Shown: positions 1 to 9,662, numbered from the stretch's first letter. The stretch: 64,000 nucleotides of DNA from Sphingobium sp. EM0848 (GCF_013375555.1 NZ_JABXWB010000001.1:2046001-2110000), one strand, 5' to 3'. Notes: generated from the sequence alone by a model not told the origin. Numbers and translations are program-made.

Positions 1-776
1 ACGCCCGCGCCGTAAATGCCGGTCGGGTGGAACTGCACGAACTCCAGATCCTGAAGCGGGAGGCCCGCGCGCAGCACCATGCCGCCGCCGTCGCCGGTGC
101 AGCTGTGCGCCGAGGTGGCGGAGAAATAGGCACGGCCATAGCCGCCCGTCGCCAGCACCACTGCCTTGCTGCGGAAGCGATGGATCGAGCCGTCTTCCAT
201 GCAGATGGCGATGACGCCACGGCATTCCTTGCCGTTCGGGCCATCTTCCATGATGAGGTCGATGGCGAAATATTCGATGTAGAAGTCCGCGTCATACTTC
301 AGGCTCTGCTGGTACAGAGCGTGCAGCATGGCGTGGCCGGTACGGTCTGCGGCGGCGCAGGTGCGCTGCACCGGCGGGCCGGCGCCCATATTCTGCATGT
401 GGCCGCCGAAGGGACGCTGGTAGATCGTCCCATTCTCGTTACGGCTGAACGGCACGCCGGCATGTTCCAGCTCGATGACCGCCGCGGGGGCTTCGCGCAC
501 CATATATTCGATGGCGTCCTGATCGCCCAGCCAGTCCGACCCCTTGACGGTGTCGTACATGTGCCAGGTCCAGTGGTCCGGCGAGTTGTTGCCCAGCGAC
601 GCCGCGATGCCGCCCTGCGCCGCCACGGTGTGGCTGCGGGTCGGGAACAGCTTGGTGATGCAGGCGGTCTTCAGGCCCGCTTCCGCGCTGCCCATGGTCG
701 CGCGCAGGCCGGAGCCGCCCGCACCCACCACGACGGTGTCGTAGGTGTGATCGATGATCTTATAGGCTTCGCTCAT
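1..776 (-). CDS. sdhA: Succinate dehydrogenase flavoprotein subunit (N-terminal part, runs off left edge)
   Basis: Catalytic FAD subunit of succinate dehydrogenase (complex II), which oxidises succinate to fumarate at the inner membrane. The N terminus shows the FAD-binding dinucleotide motif [11 protein letters not shown] and the flavin-attachment segment [10 protein letters not shown], followed by HPTGIYGAG at the window edge. About 258 of roughly 600 residues are visible and the C terminus lies outside. The start ATG shares one base with the sdhD stop (TAATG), so sdhC-sdhD-sdhA are translationally coupled. sdhB would be expected just beyond the edge but cannot be seen. Confidence 0.97.
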   Translation of the reverse strand, partial: MSEAYKIIDHTYDTVVVGAGGSGLRATMGSAEAGLKTACITKLFPTRSHTVAAQGGIAASLGNNSPDHWTWHMYDTVKGSDWLGDQDAIEYMVREAPAAVIELEHAGVPFSRNENGTIYQRPFGGHMQNMGAGPPVQRTCAAADRTGHAMLHALYQQSLKYDADFYIEYFAIDLIMEDGPNGKECRGVIAICMEDGSIHRFRSKAVVLATGGYGRAYFSATSAHSCTGDGGGMVLRAGLPLQDLEFVQFHPTGIYGAG

Positions 777-1165
777 TACTTGACGATCCCCGTGAAGGCG
801 ATCTTGGCGATCGCGAAGACGCCCGCGGCCGCGCCGCCAAAGGCATAGAAGTTCAAGAGCAGCATGGAGAGGAAGGCCAGACCCTTGTCATGGACATAGT
901 CCTCCAGCATCACCTGCATGCCCAGCCGCAGGTGCCAGAAGATGCTGACGATCATCAGCATCAGCGGCACGGCGACCAGCGGATTGTGAATCCAGTGCAC
1001 GACGCTCTGATAATCAAGGCCGGGCAGCGCGATCAGGCTGAACAGCAGCCACAGCACCAGAAGCAGGTTGCCGATGGCGGTGTAACGCTGCGCCAGCCAA
1101 TGGTGCGCGCCATGTTTGGCCGAGCCAAGACCACGGACGCGGCCGATTCCGGTTCCGGTTCCCAT
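776..1165 (-). CDS. sdhD: Succinate dehydrogenase membrane anchor subunit
   Basis: Small hydrophobic anchor of complex II, 129 residues, with three predicted transmembrane helices (about residues 30-50, 62-85, 97-125). The segment [18 protein letters not shown] carries the conserved histidine region that binds haem b and lies near the quinone site. I chose the internal ATG at 1165 (MGTGTG...) because it overlaps the sdhC stop by one base (TGATG). The reading frame is open further upstream, but that extension lies inside sdhC and lacks family similarity. Confidence 0.93.
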   Translation of the reverse strand: MGTGTGIGRVRGLGSAKHGAHHWLAQRYTAIGNLLLVLWLLFSLIALPGLDYQSVVHWIHNPLVAVPLMLMIVSIFWHLRLGMQVMLEDYVHDKGLAFLSMLLLNFYAFGGAAAGVFAIAKIAFTGIVK

Positions 1166-1560
1166 CAGAATTTCCCCGTGCAGATGGCGGCCCAGAAGGC
1201 CAGCGTGGCAAGCGTCGACAGGACGAAGGTCAGGAGCGACCACATCTTGTTGTTCTTGAGCTCATAGCCCGCGCCCATGTCGAGCACGAAGTGGCGCAGC
1301 CCGGAAAAGAGATGCTGGAAGAAGAACCAGCTGAGGCCCGCCATCACCAGATAACCGATGGGCGAAGTCGCGCAGGTCACGAAGGTCGCATAGGCCTCCG
1401 GCCCGGCAGCGGCGGCCATCAGCCACCAGACCAAACCCAATGCCCCAACCGTTGCCAGACCGTTGCCGGTCACGCGGTGCATGATGGAAACGGCCATTGC
1501 TGGTCCCCATTTCCAGATCGTCAAATGCGGCGAGAGCGGCCGGCTCGTGGTTCGCGCCAT
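1165..1560 (-). CDS. sdhC: Succinate dehydrogenase cytochrome b556 subunit
   Basis: First gene of the sdhCDA(B) operon and partner of SdhD in anchoring complex II and binding haem b and ubiquinone. It has 131 residues. The N terminus RPLSPHLTIWKW and the following SIMHRVTG (conserved Ser/Arg of the quinone pocket and haem region) are diagnostic of SdhC. Three membrane helices follow, and HFVLDMG near residue 95 contains the second conserved histidine. About 200 bases separate it from the divergent chemoreceptor gene. I could not pick out a convincing promoter there. Confidence 0.95.
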   Translation of the reverse strand: MARTTSRPLSPHLTIWKWGPAMAVSIMHRVTGNGLATVGALGLVWWLMAAAAGPEAYATFVTCATSPIGYLVMAGLSWFFFQHLFSGLRHFVLDMGAGYELKNNKMWSLLTFVLSTLATLAFWAAICTGKF

Positions 1561-1763
1561 ATCTACCTACGTCCCTGATGTTGTCCCTCGAGTCCCGTCC
1601 CCTTAGGAGCGAACGTGCGAGAGGGCAAGCCGCCTCGCCCACGCGATGGAACGTTGCCGATGAACCGGCCCGTGTCGACCGGCGCGCAACTAAGAAGTGA
1701 TTAACCAAATGGCGCTATCGGTCGAACGGACCAACGAAACCAATTTTTGGGGTTCTGCCGAAG

Positions 1764-3095
1764 ATGACTTCCTCCACCATGCCCAAGAGCAGCATTCTTG
1801 CAATGATGAAGGAGGTCGATCCGCACGGGGAACTGGCGCGGGGTCTGCGGGAGATTCGTGATCTGGTGGGCGACAACGCGACCGTGGCGGCGCGCACCTT
1901 CTACGATTCCTATATCGAGCAGACGGATCTGCGCAGGAAGCTTACCCCCGCGACCCTCGCGAAGATCGAGACAGAGGCGCATGAATATGTCCGCCAGAAG
2001 CTCGGCTATTATGAAGCGGGGGAATGGGCGATGTCGTCCGCCGCCTGCGTTCGCCACGCGCGCAAACAGGGATCGCCGCTGCGGTCCGTGCTCATGCCCG
2101 TGGCCACCGCCAATGAAAAGCTCATCGACATCATCTGGCAGCGTACCGACGATGAAACGACACGCCGCCGCCTGACGCATGTGATGATGCACGTCGGCAT
2201 GTTCGATGCAGCGCTGATGGCGAATGTCATCGCCGGGGACGAAGCCGCCGCCCAGCGCGATGAGCGCCAGCGTTTCGGGACGTTGTTCGAACAGCGGATC
2301 ATGGGCGAGATCGACGGCGCCTCGCAACTGGGCGAATCGCTGCGCGAACAGGCGAAGGACGCCTCCGCCGCCACCCGCGGCATGCTCGGCAAGGCATCGG
2401 AAGTGGCCGCCGCCGCCGAACAGTCCGCGCTCGCGATGCGGGAAGCCGCGCGCACGTCGGCCGGTCTGATCCGCGCGATCGAGGATGCCCGGACCGAGGT
2501 CGAAAGCGCCGCCGGCGTCGCCCAGCGCGCCGCGCGCCAGTCGGGCGATGCCGTCACCATGTCCGCCACCCTGTCCGAACATGCCAAGTCGATCGAGTCG
2601 ATCCTGGGCCTGATCCGCGACATTGCGGGCCAGACCAATCTGCTCGCCCTCAACGCCACGATCGAGGCCGCGCGCGCGGGCGATGCCGGACGCGGCTTCG
2701 CGGTCGTCGCGCAGGAGGTGAAGAGCCTCGCCAACCAGACCGCCCGCGCCACCGACGAGATTGCGGGCAAGATCGCCGACATCCAGGCCTCGACCCGCCA
2801 GTCGGTCGAAACCAATGAGCGCATCCGTGACACGGTGGGCGAGGTTCAAGCCAGCGCCGAGCGCATCCGCCACGCCATGGACGCGCAGGCGCAAACGGTG
2901 ACGATGATCACGGCGGCGGTCGACGAAACCGCGCTCGCCGCCGACTCCATGTCCTCCACGATCAGCGCGATCCGGCAGGATACCGAAGTCGTGGCGTCGG
3001 AGATCGACCAGCTCGAACGCGGCTTCATGAGCGTGGAAGGCAAGCTTTCAGGCCTGCGCGCCGCGTCCACCGACTTCGGCAAGCAGGTCGCCTGA
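1764..3095 (+). CDS. Soluble methyl-accepting chemotaxis protein, probable globin-coupled sensor
   Basis: Cytoplasmic chemoreceptor of 443 residues with no transmembrane segment. The C-terminal half is a standard signalling domain with hairpin tip [17 protein letters not shown] and [15 protein letters not shown], which contacts CheA/CheW. The N-terminal ~150 residues are all-helical. The stretch around residues 78-110 (LGYYEAGEW...[13 protein letters not shown]) resembles the protoglobin helix that carries the proximal haem histidine in HemAT-type sensors. If correct, it senses O2 or a similar ligand. The globin assignment rests on spacing and pattern only; the MCP assignment is certain. No other chemotaxis gene is nearby. 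A second ATG six codons downstream is also possible. Confidence 0.85.
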   Translation: MTSSTMPKSSILAMMKEVDPHGELARGLREIRDLVGDNATVAARTFYDSYIEQTDLRRKLTPATLAKIETEAHEYVRQKLGYYEAGEWAMSSAACVRHARKQGSPLRSVLMPVATANEKLIDIIWQRTDDETTRRRLTHVMMHVGMFDAALMANVIAGDEAAAQRDERQRFGTLFEQRIMGEIDGASQLGESLREQAKDASAATRGMLGKASEVAAAAEQSALAMREAARTSAGLIRAIEDARTEVESAAGVAQRAARQSGDAVTMSATLSEHAKSIESILGLIRDIAGQTNLLALNATIEAARAGDAGRGFAVVAQEVKSLANQTARATDEIAGKIADIQASTRQSVETNERIRDTVGEVQASAERIRHAMDAQAQTVTMITAAVDETALAADSMSSTISAIRQDTEVVASEIDQLERGFMSVEGKLSGLRAASTDFGKQVA

Positions 3096-3159
3096 CGCGG
3101 ACGGAGGGGGACCTCCAGACCGCTTTCCCTTCCTCCCCCAAAGGTCTAAAGGCGGCGAC

Positions 3160-4176
3160 ATGAACGATGTCGCACCCCCCACTTCCTTGACGGAACCGGC
3201 CGCCCAGAGCTGGAAAGTCACCCTGCCCTGCACCCGCGCCGAGGCCGAAGCGCTGGACGGGGATATTGCCGCCTTCGCCCTGATGGACCGCCCGCCCGTG
3301 CTGATGACCAGCGAGGCGGAACCGGACAATGAAGACAGCTGGCGGCTGGAAGCCTATTTCGAAGGCCAGCCCAGCCCCGCCGCGGTCAAGCTGCTCCGCT
3401 CGCTCGTCCCCAGTGCGGCGGGCACGAAACCGCTGGTCGAACAATTGCCGGACGAGGATTGGGTAACGCTCAGCCAGCAGGGGCTGGAACCCGTCACCGC
3501 CGGCCGTTTCCACGTCCGCAACCTCGCCAGCGACCCGCTACAGCCCGGCCATGTCAATTTCCTGATAGAGGCCAGTCGCGCCTTCGGCACCGGCCAGCAT
3601 GAAACCACGGCGGGCTGTCTGATGATGCTCGACCGGATGCGCAGCATCGGCATGCGTTTCGGCAATGTCGCGGATATCGGCACCGGCACAGGCCTGCTCG
3701 CCTTCGCCGCGCTGCATCTCTGGCCCCGCGCCTATGCCACGGCATCCGACATCGATCCCGTCGCCGTCGAAATCAGCGGGGAAAATGCCGCCGCAAACGG
3801 CATATCGGCGGGGAAGGGTCAGGGCCAGCTCGCCCTCTACACGGCGGCGGGCGCGGACCATCCGGCCATCATCACCCGCGCGCCCTATGACCTGCTGATC
3901 GCCAATATCCTGGCCGGCCCGCTGATCGAACTTGCCCCCTCGCTCTGTGCGCTGGTCGAGGAAGGGGGGACGATCGTCCTTGCGGGCCTGCTCCGGGAGC
4001 AGGCCGACGCCGTGCTTGCCGCCTATCGCGCACAGGGGATGCGCCTTGCCGAACGGACCGACCGGGGCGACTGGCCGACGCTGCGCCTGCGCAAACGCCC
4101 GCAGATCGGCTGGAAACGTCCCCGCCGCATCGACGGCAGGGCGCGCGGTGAGGCGCCGGGCTTCGGCAGTATTTAA
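3160..4176 (+). CDS. prmA: Ribosomal protein L11 methyltransferase
   Basis: SAM-dependent methyltransferase that trimethylates ribosomal protein L11. It has 338 residues, close to the family norm plus a short basic C-terminal tail. Visible motifs are AFGTGQHETT (family signature before motif I), DIGTGTGLLAFAA (SAM-binding motif I), ASDIDPVAV (acidic residue after strand 2) and the catalytic-loop motif LLIANILAGPL. The N-terminal ~130 residues match the L11-recognition domain. It stands alone, same strand as the chemoreceptor upstream and convergent with ruvC. Confidence 0.95.
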   Translation: MNDVAPPTSLTEPAAQSWKVTLPCTRAEAEALDGDIAAFALMDRPPVLMTSEAEPDNEDSWRLEAYFEGQPSPAAVKLLRSLVPSAAGTKPLVEQLPDEDWVTLSQQGLEPVTAGRFHVRNLASDPLQPGHVNFLIEASRAFGTGQHETTAGCLMMLDRMRSIGMRFGNVADIGTGTGLLAFAALHLWPRAYATASDIDPVAVEISGENAAANGISAGKGQGQLALYTAAGADHPAIITRAPYDLLIANILAGPLIELAPSLCALVEEGGTIVLAGLLREQADAVLAAYRAQGMRLAERTDRGDWPTLRLRKRPQIGWKRPRRIDGRARGEAPGFGSI

Positions 4177-4209
4177 CGGCAGGGGGCGGGGAAAGACCTT
4201 CCCTTGCCC

Positions 4210-4701
4210 CTATTTGCGTGGAATGCGCCGGGCGCTCGCCAGATGATGGGCGTGGGTGATGGCGACAGCCAGGGCGTCGGAGGCGTCCGGCCCCGCGACC
4301 TTTGCGCCGGGAAGGAGGCGGGACACCATGGCGTGGACCTGCTCCTTGGAAGCATTGCCAACGCCAACGACCGATTTCTTGACGAGACGGGCGGCATATT
4401 CGCCCACCTCCATGCCCGAGCGGGAGGCCGCCAGCAGCACGACGCCGCGCGCCTGCCCCAGTTTCAGCGTCGATTGCGGGTTCACATTGACGAACACTTC
4501 CTCGACCGCCGCGCCGCCCGGCTGATGTTCGAGGATGAGGTCGGTCAGCGCCAGGTCCAGCACCAGCAGACGATTCGCCAGCGCCATGCCGGAATCGGTC
4601 TTGATCTGACCGTTGGCGATATGGGTAAGGCGATTGCCGTCCGCGGCGATCAGGCCCCAGCCCGTGGTGCCGAGGCCGGGGTCGAGACCCAATATGATCA
4701 T
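4210..4701 (-). CDS. ruvC: Crossover junction endodeoxyribonuclease RuvC
   Basis: Holliday-junction resolvase that cuts four-way junctions together with RuvAB. It has 163 residues, a typical length. The RNase-H-like fold is marked by the first catalytic aspartate in [13 protein letters not shown], the glutamate in [12 protein letters not shown] and the C-terminal [12 protein letters not shown], giving all four acidic metal ligands. It lies downstream of the YebC gene on the same strand, a common bacterial pairing. ruvA/ruvB are not in the window. A palindromic repeat separates it from YebC. Confidence 0.97.
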   Translation of the reverse strand: MIILGLDPGLGTTGWGLIAADGNRLTHIANGQIKTDSGMALANRLLVLDLALTDLILEHQPGGAAVEEVFVNVNPQSTLKLGQARGVVLLAASRSGMEVGEYAARLVKKSVVGVGNASKEQVHAMVSRLLPGAKVAGPDASDALAVAITHAHHLASARRIPRK

Positions 4702-4712
4702 GCGTGGATCTC

Positions 4713-4769
4713 CGTTCGCTTCGAGTCCAGTCGAGCGCTACCGCGTAGCGGCTGCGCTCGACACGAACG
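4713..4769. repeat. REP-like palindromic element between yebC and ruvC
   Basis: Nested inverted repeat: outer arms CGTTCG (4713-4718) and CGAACG (4764-4769), inner arms TCGAGCGC (4731-4738) and GCGCTCGA (4754-4761), with a CCGC/GCGG core. The T-run lies on the plus strand at the yebC side, where no plus-strand gene would use it, so it reads better as an intergenic palindromic repeat than as the yebC terminator. Confidence 0.6.
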
Positions 4770-4779
4770 GGGGCATTTT

Positions 4780-5523
4780 TTAACCCAGCTTCTCCATGAC
4801 CTCGTCGGAGACTTCATAATTGCCCCAGACGGTCTGGACGTCGTCATCGTCTTCCAGCGTATCGACCAGCTTCATCAGCGTCGCGGCATTGCTCTCATCG
4901 ACTTCGACGGTGGTCTGCGGCTTCCAGGCAAGCTTGGCGCCTTCGGCCGGGCCAATCTTGCCTTCCAGCGCCTTGGCGACTTCGTGCAGCGCGTCCATGG
5001 CGGTCCAGATTTCATGCTCGTCTTCATTGGAGGACACATCCTCCGCGCCCGCATCCAGCGCCGCTTCGAAGATCGCGTCGGCATCGCCCGCGCTCGCCGG
5101 ATAGGTGATGAGACCCATGCGGTCGAAGCCATGGCTCACCGCGCCCGACGCGCCCAGATTGCCGCCATTTTTCGAGAAGGCGGTGCGCACATTGGTCGCT
5201 GTCCGGTTGCGGTTGTCGGTCAGCGCCTCGACGATGATGGCGACGCCGCCGGGGCCATAGCCCTCATAGCGGATTTCCTCGTAATTCTCCGTATCGCCGC
5301 CGATCGCCTTGTCGATGGCGCGCTGGATATTGTCCTTGGGCATGGACTGCGCCTTGGCGGCGTTGATCGCCAGGCGGAGACGCGGGTTCATGTCCGGGTC
5401 GGGCATGCCCATTTTCGCGGCCACGGTGATTTCGCGGCTGAGCTTGGAGAACATCGAGGAGCGCTTTTTGTCCTGCGCGCCCTTGCGATGCATGATGTTC
5501 TTGAATTTGGAATGGCCTGCCAT
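4780..5523 (-). CDS. YebC/PmpR-family DNA-binding regulatory protein
   Basis: Member of the YebC/TACO1 family (247 residues), bacterial proteins described as DNA-binding regulators and, more recently, as ribosome-associated factors for hard-to-translate sequences. The start [21 protein letters not shown] is the near-invariant N terminus of the family, so I placed the start at 5523 although the frame stays open upstream. Other family marks are [32 protein letters not shown] and the acidic C terminus. It precedes ruvC, the usual neighbour. Confidence 0.95.
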   Translation of the reverse strand: MAGHSKFKNIMHRKGAQDKKRSSMFSKLSREITVAAKMGMPDPDMNPRLRLAINAAKAQSMPKDNIQRAIDKAIGGDTENYEEIRYEGYGPGGVAIIVEALTDNRNRTATNVRTAFSKNGGNLGASGAVSHGFDRMGLITYPASAGDADAIFEAALDAGAEDVSSNEDEHEIWTAMDALHEVAKALEGKIGPAEGAKLAWKPQTTVEVDESNAATLMKLVDTLEDDDDVQTVWGNYEVSDEVMEKLG

Positions 5524-5597
5524 GGATCCTGAATTCTTGTTTGCCGATTGAGGATTGATGGGCGCCCTTACACCAGCGAGCGGCCAAAGAGCAACCG

Positions 5598-6092
5598 TCA
5601 GAGCAATCTCTGCCACCAGCCGACATCGCGCCAACCGCCCATTTTCCATCCGACCTCGCGATAGACGCCGACGGGCGTGAAACCCATCGCCTCATGCAAC
5701 GCGACGCTGGCGGCATTGGGCAAAGTGATGCCGGCGAAGACGGCGTGGCAGCCGCCCGCCTTAAGCTGCGGCAGCAGCATGTCATAGAGTGCGCGCCCTA
5801 CCCCCTGTCGGGCGTGAGCGGGGTCGACATAGATGGCAACGTCTGCGGATGTCGCATAAGCCGCACGGGTCCGGTGCGCGCTGCCATAGGCGTAACCCGC
5901 CCCCTTCCCATCGGCCGTTTCCGCGATCAGCCACCCATGAGAAGCGCCATGGCTTGCGATACGCCGCGCCATTTCGGCGGCATCGGGCGCCTCCGTCTCG
6001 AAGCTGACGCAGCTTTCGGTGACGAAGGGGGCATAGATTTCCGCGCAACGCGCCGCATCGGACGGCCGTGCCGGGCGGATGTGCAGCGTCAA
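5598..6092 (-). CDS. GNAT-family N-acetyltransferase, phosphinothricin-acetyltransferase-like
   Basis: Acetyl-CoA-dependent N-acetyltransferase of 164 residues. The order of motifs matches the Pat/Bar/YncA subgroup: [20 protein letters not shown] at the N terminus, [16 protein letters not shown], the acetyl-CoA loop [14 protein letters not shown] and the C-terminal [19 protein letters not shown]. The substrate is not evident; homologues acetylate phosphinothricin, methionine derivatives or other small amines. Its ATG overlaps the YbjQ-family stop by four bases (ATGA), so the two are co-translated. Confidence 0.9.
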   Translation of the reverse strand: MTLHIRPARPSDAARCAEIYAPFVTESCVSFETEAPDAAEMARRIASHGASHGWLIAETADGKGAGYAYGSAHRTRAAYATSADVAIYVDPAHARQGVGRALYDMLLPQLKAGGCHAVFAGITLPNAASVALHEAMGFTPVGVYREVGWKMGGWRDVGWWQRLL

Positions 6093-6415
6093 AACAGAAT
6101 GGCCGTGCCCGAAGCCGTGACCATCAGCATCGATCCGCTGGACCCCACCGCCTCATAATCGAGATCGACGCCGACCACGGCATTGGCGCCCAGCACCGCC
6201 GCGCGGGTGCGCATTTCCCCGATCGCCTGTTCGCGGGCGCGTTGAAGCACATCCTCATAGGCGCCCGAGCGCCCGCCGACGATGTCGCGGACGCTGGCGA
6301 ACAGGTCGCGGAAGAGATTGGCGCCCACGATCACCTCGCCGGTGACGATGCCGAGATATTCCTTCGCGGGCCGACCTTCCAATGTGGGAGTGGTGCTGAC
6401 GATGATCTCGGACAT
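6089..6415 (-). CDS. YbjQ-family protein (UPF0145, heavy-metal-binding-domain family)
   Basis: Small cytoplasmic protein of 108 residues with the features of UPF0145/Ybj[35 protein letters not shown] and [13 protein letters not shown]. Family members form ring-like oligomers. The Pfam name implies metal binding, but a biochemical role is not established. It overlaps the downstream acetyltransferase start by four bases and lies 74 bases beyond gapR, behind a stem-loop. Confidence 0.88.
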   Translation of the reverse strand: MSEIIVSTTPTLEGRPAKEYLGIVTGEVIVGANLFRDLFASVRDIVGGRSGAYEDVLQRAREQAIGEMRTRAAVLGANAVVGVDLDYEAVGSSGSMLMVTASGTAILF

Positions 6416-6473
6416 GGAGGCGCTCTCCTTTGTTGGTGAGGTTGGTTATTCCAGACCCAAAGTCGGCTCTTTG

Positions 6474-6494
6474 AATGATGCCCCCGGCATCATT
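6474..6494 (-). terminator. Perfect 9-bp stem-loop across the gapR stop codon
   Basis: AATGATGCC and GGCATCATT pair perfectly around a 3-base loop. The 3' half of the DNA palindrome contains the gapR stop codon (6490-6492). No U-tract follows in the transcript, so it may be a processing or stabilising hairpin or a weak attenuator between gapR and the YbjQ-family gene. Confidence 0.45.
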
Positions 6495-6732
6495 CCAGGC
6501 CAAGAGCCGACTTGTAGGTTTCCAGCAGCGCTTCGGCTTCCATGCGGGCGTTGCGTTCCATCTTCCGCAGGCGCACGATCGACCGCATCGTCTTCACGTC
6601 ATAGCCATTGGCCTTGGCTTCCAGATAGACGTCCTTGATATCGTCCGCGATGCCCTTCTTTTCCTCTTCCAGGCGCTCGATGCGCTCGATGAAAAGGCGT
6701 AGCTGTTCGGCGGCGACATTGCCATCGCTCAT
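6490..6732 (-). CDS. gapR: GapR-family nucleoid protein (DUF2312)
   Basis: Small (80 residues), highly charged, almost entirely helical DNA-binding protein. The sequence [19 protein letters not shown] followed by [12 protein letters not shown] and [10 protein letters not shown] matches DUF2312, the family of Caulobacter GapR. GapR clamps overtwisted DNA ahead of replication and transcription and helps topoisomerases. The start is supported by GGAG six bases upstream. It sits 39 bases downstream of the DUF1244 gene and is probably co-transcribed with it. Confidence 0.93.
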   Translation of the reverse strand: MSDGNVAAEQLRLFIERIERLEEEKKGIADDIKDVYLEAKANGYDVKTMRSIVRLRKMERNARMEAEALLETYKSALGLE

Positions 6733-6771
6733 GAGAATCTCCAGTCAGTGTGAATCGGTCGGGACAGGCTC

Positions 6772-7071
6772 CTAATGATTGTCGGCGTTCTTCGCCACAC
6801 TCTCCTGCATCCTTGCGATCTGTTCCGGGGTCGCCTCACCCTGATAGCGGGACTTCCATTCGGCGAAGGGCATGCCGTGGATGATCTCCCGCGCCTCATC
6901 CTTGCCCAGCGTCCCGTCAGCTTCGGCAATCCAGTCGGCCAGGCAGTTGCGGCAAAAGCCCGCCGCGCCCATCAAATCAATATTTTGAACGTCGGTGCGG
7001 TGCTGCAAATGGGCCACCAGCCGTCGGAAGGCGGTTGCGGCCACTGCGTCGCTGAGTATGGTGTCGCTCAC
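6772..7071 (-). CDS. DUF1244 domain-containing protein
   Basis: Conserved alphaproteobacterial protein of 99 residues, function unknown. The family core is visible: AFRRLVAHLQHRTDVQNIDLM, the cysteine pair in GFCRNCLADW and the C-terminal GMPYxEWK-like GMPFAEWKSRYQ. The CxxC-like pair suggests metal or redox chemistry, which is inference. It is divergent from pyruvate kinase (105 bases between starts) and followed by gapR. Confidence 0.9.
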   Translation of the reverse strand: MSDTILSDAVAATAFRRLVAHLQHRTDVQNIDLMGAAGFCRNCLADWIAEADGTLGKDEAREIIHGMPFAEWKSRYQGEATPEQIARMQESVAKNADNH

Positions 7072-7176
7072 GGCGGAACCCTTTCGCTGATCTACATCAT
7101 CCTGTCGTGCAGCACGGATAATCGAAAACCGCGCCCTGGCAAACCAGAGGCGAGCATGACGGTCAGGAGTTTGAGA

Positions 7177-8628
7177 ATGACAAGATTACCGCCCCGTTCG
7201 CGCAAGGTCCGCATCCTCGCGACCCTTGGTCCCGCGAGCGACAGCCCGGAAATGATCCGGGCGCTGTTCGTCGCCGGGGCCGATGCCTTCCGCATCAACA
7301 TGAGCCATGGGGCGCATGAGGATCATGCCGCGCGCATCGCCGCGATCCGCGCGCTGGAGAAAGAGTTCGGGCGCCCGACGACGATCCTGGGCGACCTTCA
7401 GGGACCAAAGCTGCGCGTCGGCACGTTCGAGCGCGGACTGGCGGTGCTGGAAACGGGGGCGTCCTTCGTGCTGGACAGCGATCCGACGCCGGGCGACGCA
7501 AAGCGCGTCAACCTGCCGCATCCGGAAATCTATGCGGCGCTGCTCCCCGAAACCCGGCTGCTGCTGGATGACGGCAAGATGGTGCTGCGCGTCAAGAAGG
7601 TGACGGAAGACCGCATCGACACAGTGGTCGAGGTCGGCGGCACGCTTTCCAACCGCAAGGGCGTGAACGTGCCCGATGTGGTGGTGCCGGTGCCCGCGCT
7701 GACGGAGAAGGATCGGCGCGACCTCAGCTTCGCGGTGGAACAGGGCTGTGACTGGATCGCGCTCAGCTTCGTGCAGCGGCCGGAGGATCTGGCCGAGGCG
7801 CGCAAGCTGATGGGCGGCGCGAGTGCGCTGATGGCGAAGATCGAGAAGCCGGCCGCCGTACAACGGCTGGAGGAAATCGTCGAACTGGCGGACGGCGTGA
7901 TGGTCGCGCGCGGCGATCTGGGCGTGGAACTGCCGCCCCAGGCGGTGCCGCCCCTTCAGAAGCAGATCGTGGCGACGGCCCGGCGCATGGGCCGTCCGGT
8001 CGTGGTGGCGACGCAGATGCTCGAATCGATGATCAAGGCGCCGACGCCGACCCGCGCCGAAGTGTCGGACGTGGCGACGGCGGTTTATGACGGCGCCGAC
8101 GCGATCATGCTGTCGGCGGAGACGGCGGCGGGCGACTGGCCGGTCGAAGCCGTGGCGATGATGGACAGCATCGCCCACAGCGTCGAGCGCGATCCGGGCT
8201 ATTTCGGGCGGCTGCACTATACGGAGACGAAGCCCGATCCGACCACCGCCGACGCTTTGGCGGAGGGCGCGGGCGGCATCGTGTCCGTGGTCGGGGCGAG
8301 CGCGATCACCTGCTTCACCTCTTCGGGCAGCACCGTGCGCCGCGTGGCGCGCGAGCGGCCGATGACGCCGATCCTCGCCCTGACGCCGCGTCAGGACACC
8401 GCACGCAAACTGGGGCTGACCTGGGGCGTCTATGCGGTGCGGACCAAGGATATCGGCACGTTCGAGGAAATGATCGGCAAGGCCCGGCGGATGGCGCTGC
8501 GTCATGACATGGTCGCCAAAGGCGGCAAGATCGTGGTGCTGGCCGGTGTTCCCTTCGGCACGCCGGGATCGACCAATGTGCTGCACGTCGCCGCGATTCG
8601 CGGAGATGAGTTGAGGGGACGGGACTAA
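7177..8628 (+). CDS. pyk: Pyruvate kinase
   Basis: Last enzyme of glycolysis: phosphoenolpyruvate + ADP to pyruvate + ATP. It has 483 residues. Visible sites include RKVRILATLGPAS at the N terminus, FRINMSHG, LGDLQGPKLR, the signature LMAKIEKPAAV with the catalytic lysine, VARGDLGVELP and MLSAETAAGDWP. I chose the ATG at 7177 because AGGAG lies seven bases upstream; another in-frame ATG at 7156 lacks such a site. The frame remains open far upstream, but that stretch overlies the DUF1244 gene on the other strand. Confidence 0.96.
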   Translation: MTRLPPRSRKVRILATLGPASDSPEMIRALFVAGADAFRINMSHGAHEDHAARIAAIRALEKEFGRPTTILGDLQGPKLRVGTFERGLAVLETGASFVLDSDPTPGDAKRVNLPHPEIYAALLPETRLLLDDGKMVLRVKKVTEDRIDTVVEVGGTLSNRKGVNVPDVVVPVPALTEKDRRDLSFAVEQGCDWIALSFVQRPEDLAEARKLMGGASALMAKIEKPAAVQRLEEIVELADGVMVARGDLGVELPPQAVPPLQKQIVATARRMGRPVVVATQMLESMIKAPTPTRAEVSDVATAVYDGADAIMLSAETAAGDWPVEAVAMMDSIAHSVERDPGYFGRLHYTETKPDPTTADALAEGAGGIVSVVGASAITCFTSSGSTVRRVARERPMTPILALTPRQDTARKLGLTWGVYAVRTKDIGTFEEMIGKARRMALRHDMVAKGGKIVVLAGVPFGTPGSTNVLHVAAIRGDELRGRD

Positions 8629-8665
8629 GCGCAGGGGCGCTTTCCCCCTGCCCCCTGCAAATCGT

Positions 8666-9286
8666 TCAAAGCAAACCCAACAGGGCCAGTTCCCGGCGCA
8701 GCATCGCTGCATCTCGGAACAGGTGGCCGTACATGCCCTGCGCCTGCGCCGCGACGATATTTTCCGCGCGGTCGTCGATGAACAGCGCCTGTTCCGCGCG
8801 CAGGCCGAATCGGTCGAGCGCCAGCCGGTAGATGGCGGGATCGGGCTTCACCAGCTTTTCCACGCCGGAAACCACGATGTCGCGAAAGGGCGCGAACAGG
8901 GCGGCTTCCCGGGCGTGGAAAGGCGTCCAGAACTCCGCGCTGAAATTGGTGATGGCGAAGAGCGCGACGCCCGCGCCGTGCAGGTCGCGCACGATCTCCG
9001 GCATGCCTGTGACGGCCGGACCTACGCTGTCGACGAATTTTTCACCCCATAGGCGAATCAGATCGGCGCGATCGGGATGGCGGGCGATCAATTCGGCGCT
9101 GGTTTCCGCGAAGGGACGGCCCTGATCATGCTGAAAATGCCAGTCCGTCGTCACCACGTCGCGGAGAAGTGCGTCGAGCGCCTGATCGTCGTCGATCAGG
9201 CGCTCGTGCAGAACCCTTGGGTTCCAGCGGTACAGGACATTGCCGACATCGAAGATGACGGCGGCAATTTCCGGCCTTTCAGTCAT
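8666..9286 (-). CDS. HAD-superfamily hydrolase (subfamily IA)
   Basis: Haloacid-dehalogenase-type phosphatase of 206 residues. Motif I is FDVGNVLYRW: the first catalytic Asp is present, and the second position is Gly-Asn-Val as in the YihX/epoxide-hydrolase N-terminal subgroup rather than DxDG. Motif II is FAITNFS, motif III the lysine in VEKLVKPDPAIY, motif IV FIDDRAEN. The substrate cannot be inferred. It converges on pyruvate kinase, and a palindromic repeat lies directly upstream of its start. Confidence 0.9.
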   Translation of the reverse strand: MTERPEIAAVIFDVGNVLYRWNPRVLHERLIDDDQALDALLRDVVTTDWHFQHDQGRPFAETSAELIARHPDRADLIRLWGEKFVDSVGPAVTGMPEIVRDLHGAGVALFAITNFSAEFWTPFHAREAALFAPFRDIVVSGVEKLVKPDPAIYRLALDRFGLRAEQALFIDDRAENIVAAQAQGMYGHLFRDAAMLRRELALLGLL

Positions 9287-9287
9287 C

Positions 9288-9332
9288 GCATCGCTTAAGC
9301 AGAAAACCGGTTCCCACTTTTCTTCGCGATGC
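9288..9332. repeat. Palindromic repeat (ACCGGTTCCCACTTTT family), copy 1
   Basis: GCATCGC (9288-9294) and GCGATGC (9326-9332) flank the core AAAACCGGTTCCCACTTTT. The same core and arms recur at 17618-17662, and a diverged relative at 24332-24403. This is a repeat type common in intergenic regions of alphaproteobacteria. It sits between the rpmJ stop and the HAD-phosphatase start. Confidence 0.75.
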
Positions 9333-9336
9333 TTGA

Positions 9337-9462
9337 TTAGCCCTGGCGGGCCTTGAAGCGGCGGTTGGTCTTGTTGATGACATAGGTGCGGCCGCGGCGG
9401 CGGATCACGCGGTTATCCCGGTGACGGCCCTTGAGCGACTTGAGCGAATTGCGGATCTTCAT
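9337..9462 (-). CDS. rpmJ: 50S ribosomal protein L36
   Basis: Very short ribosomal protein (41 residues, strongly basic), component of the large subunit. The sequence [19 protein letters not shown] followed by [22 protein letters not shown] is the alphaproteobacterial L36 form without the four zinc-binding cysteines of the classic 37-residue form. The start ATG is at 9462 and the TAA at 9337. It is monocistronic, as usual in alphaproteobacteria, with about 200 bases of leader/promoter region before the divergent DUF4136 gene. Confidence 0.95.
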   Translation of the reverse strand: MKIRNSLKSLKGRHRDNRVIRRRGRTYVINKTNRRFKARQG

Positions 9463-9662
9463 GGAACCAGCCTTATGAATGAATCTTGCGTGATCGAAAA
9501 ATCGAAGCGCAGCCCCTATGGGTGAGGCGGCCGAAAGTCAAGGGCAACCAAGCGCATTTTGCCGCCATTCCTCCCCTGTGCGGCAAATCCACGGCTTCAC
9601 GCTTTTAGGGGATTAGCGGCGCGGTGTCGTGTAGAGGGTGTCATCCTCTGGAGTTTCCGCCG

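Noticed and set aside
27..848. Long plus-strand open frames opposite sdhA and similar antisense frames elsewhere
   Set aside because: High-GC shadow frames of real genes, with Arg/His/Ala-rich composition and no family similarity.
4713..4779. yebC terminator
   Set aside because: The T-run lies on the wrong side of the hairpin for minus-strand transcription; listed as a palindromic repeat.
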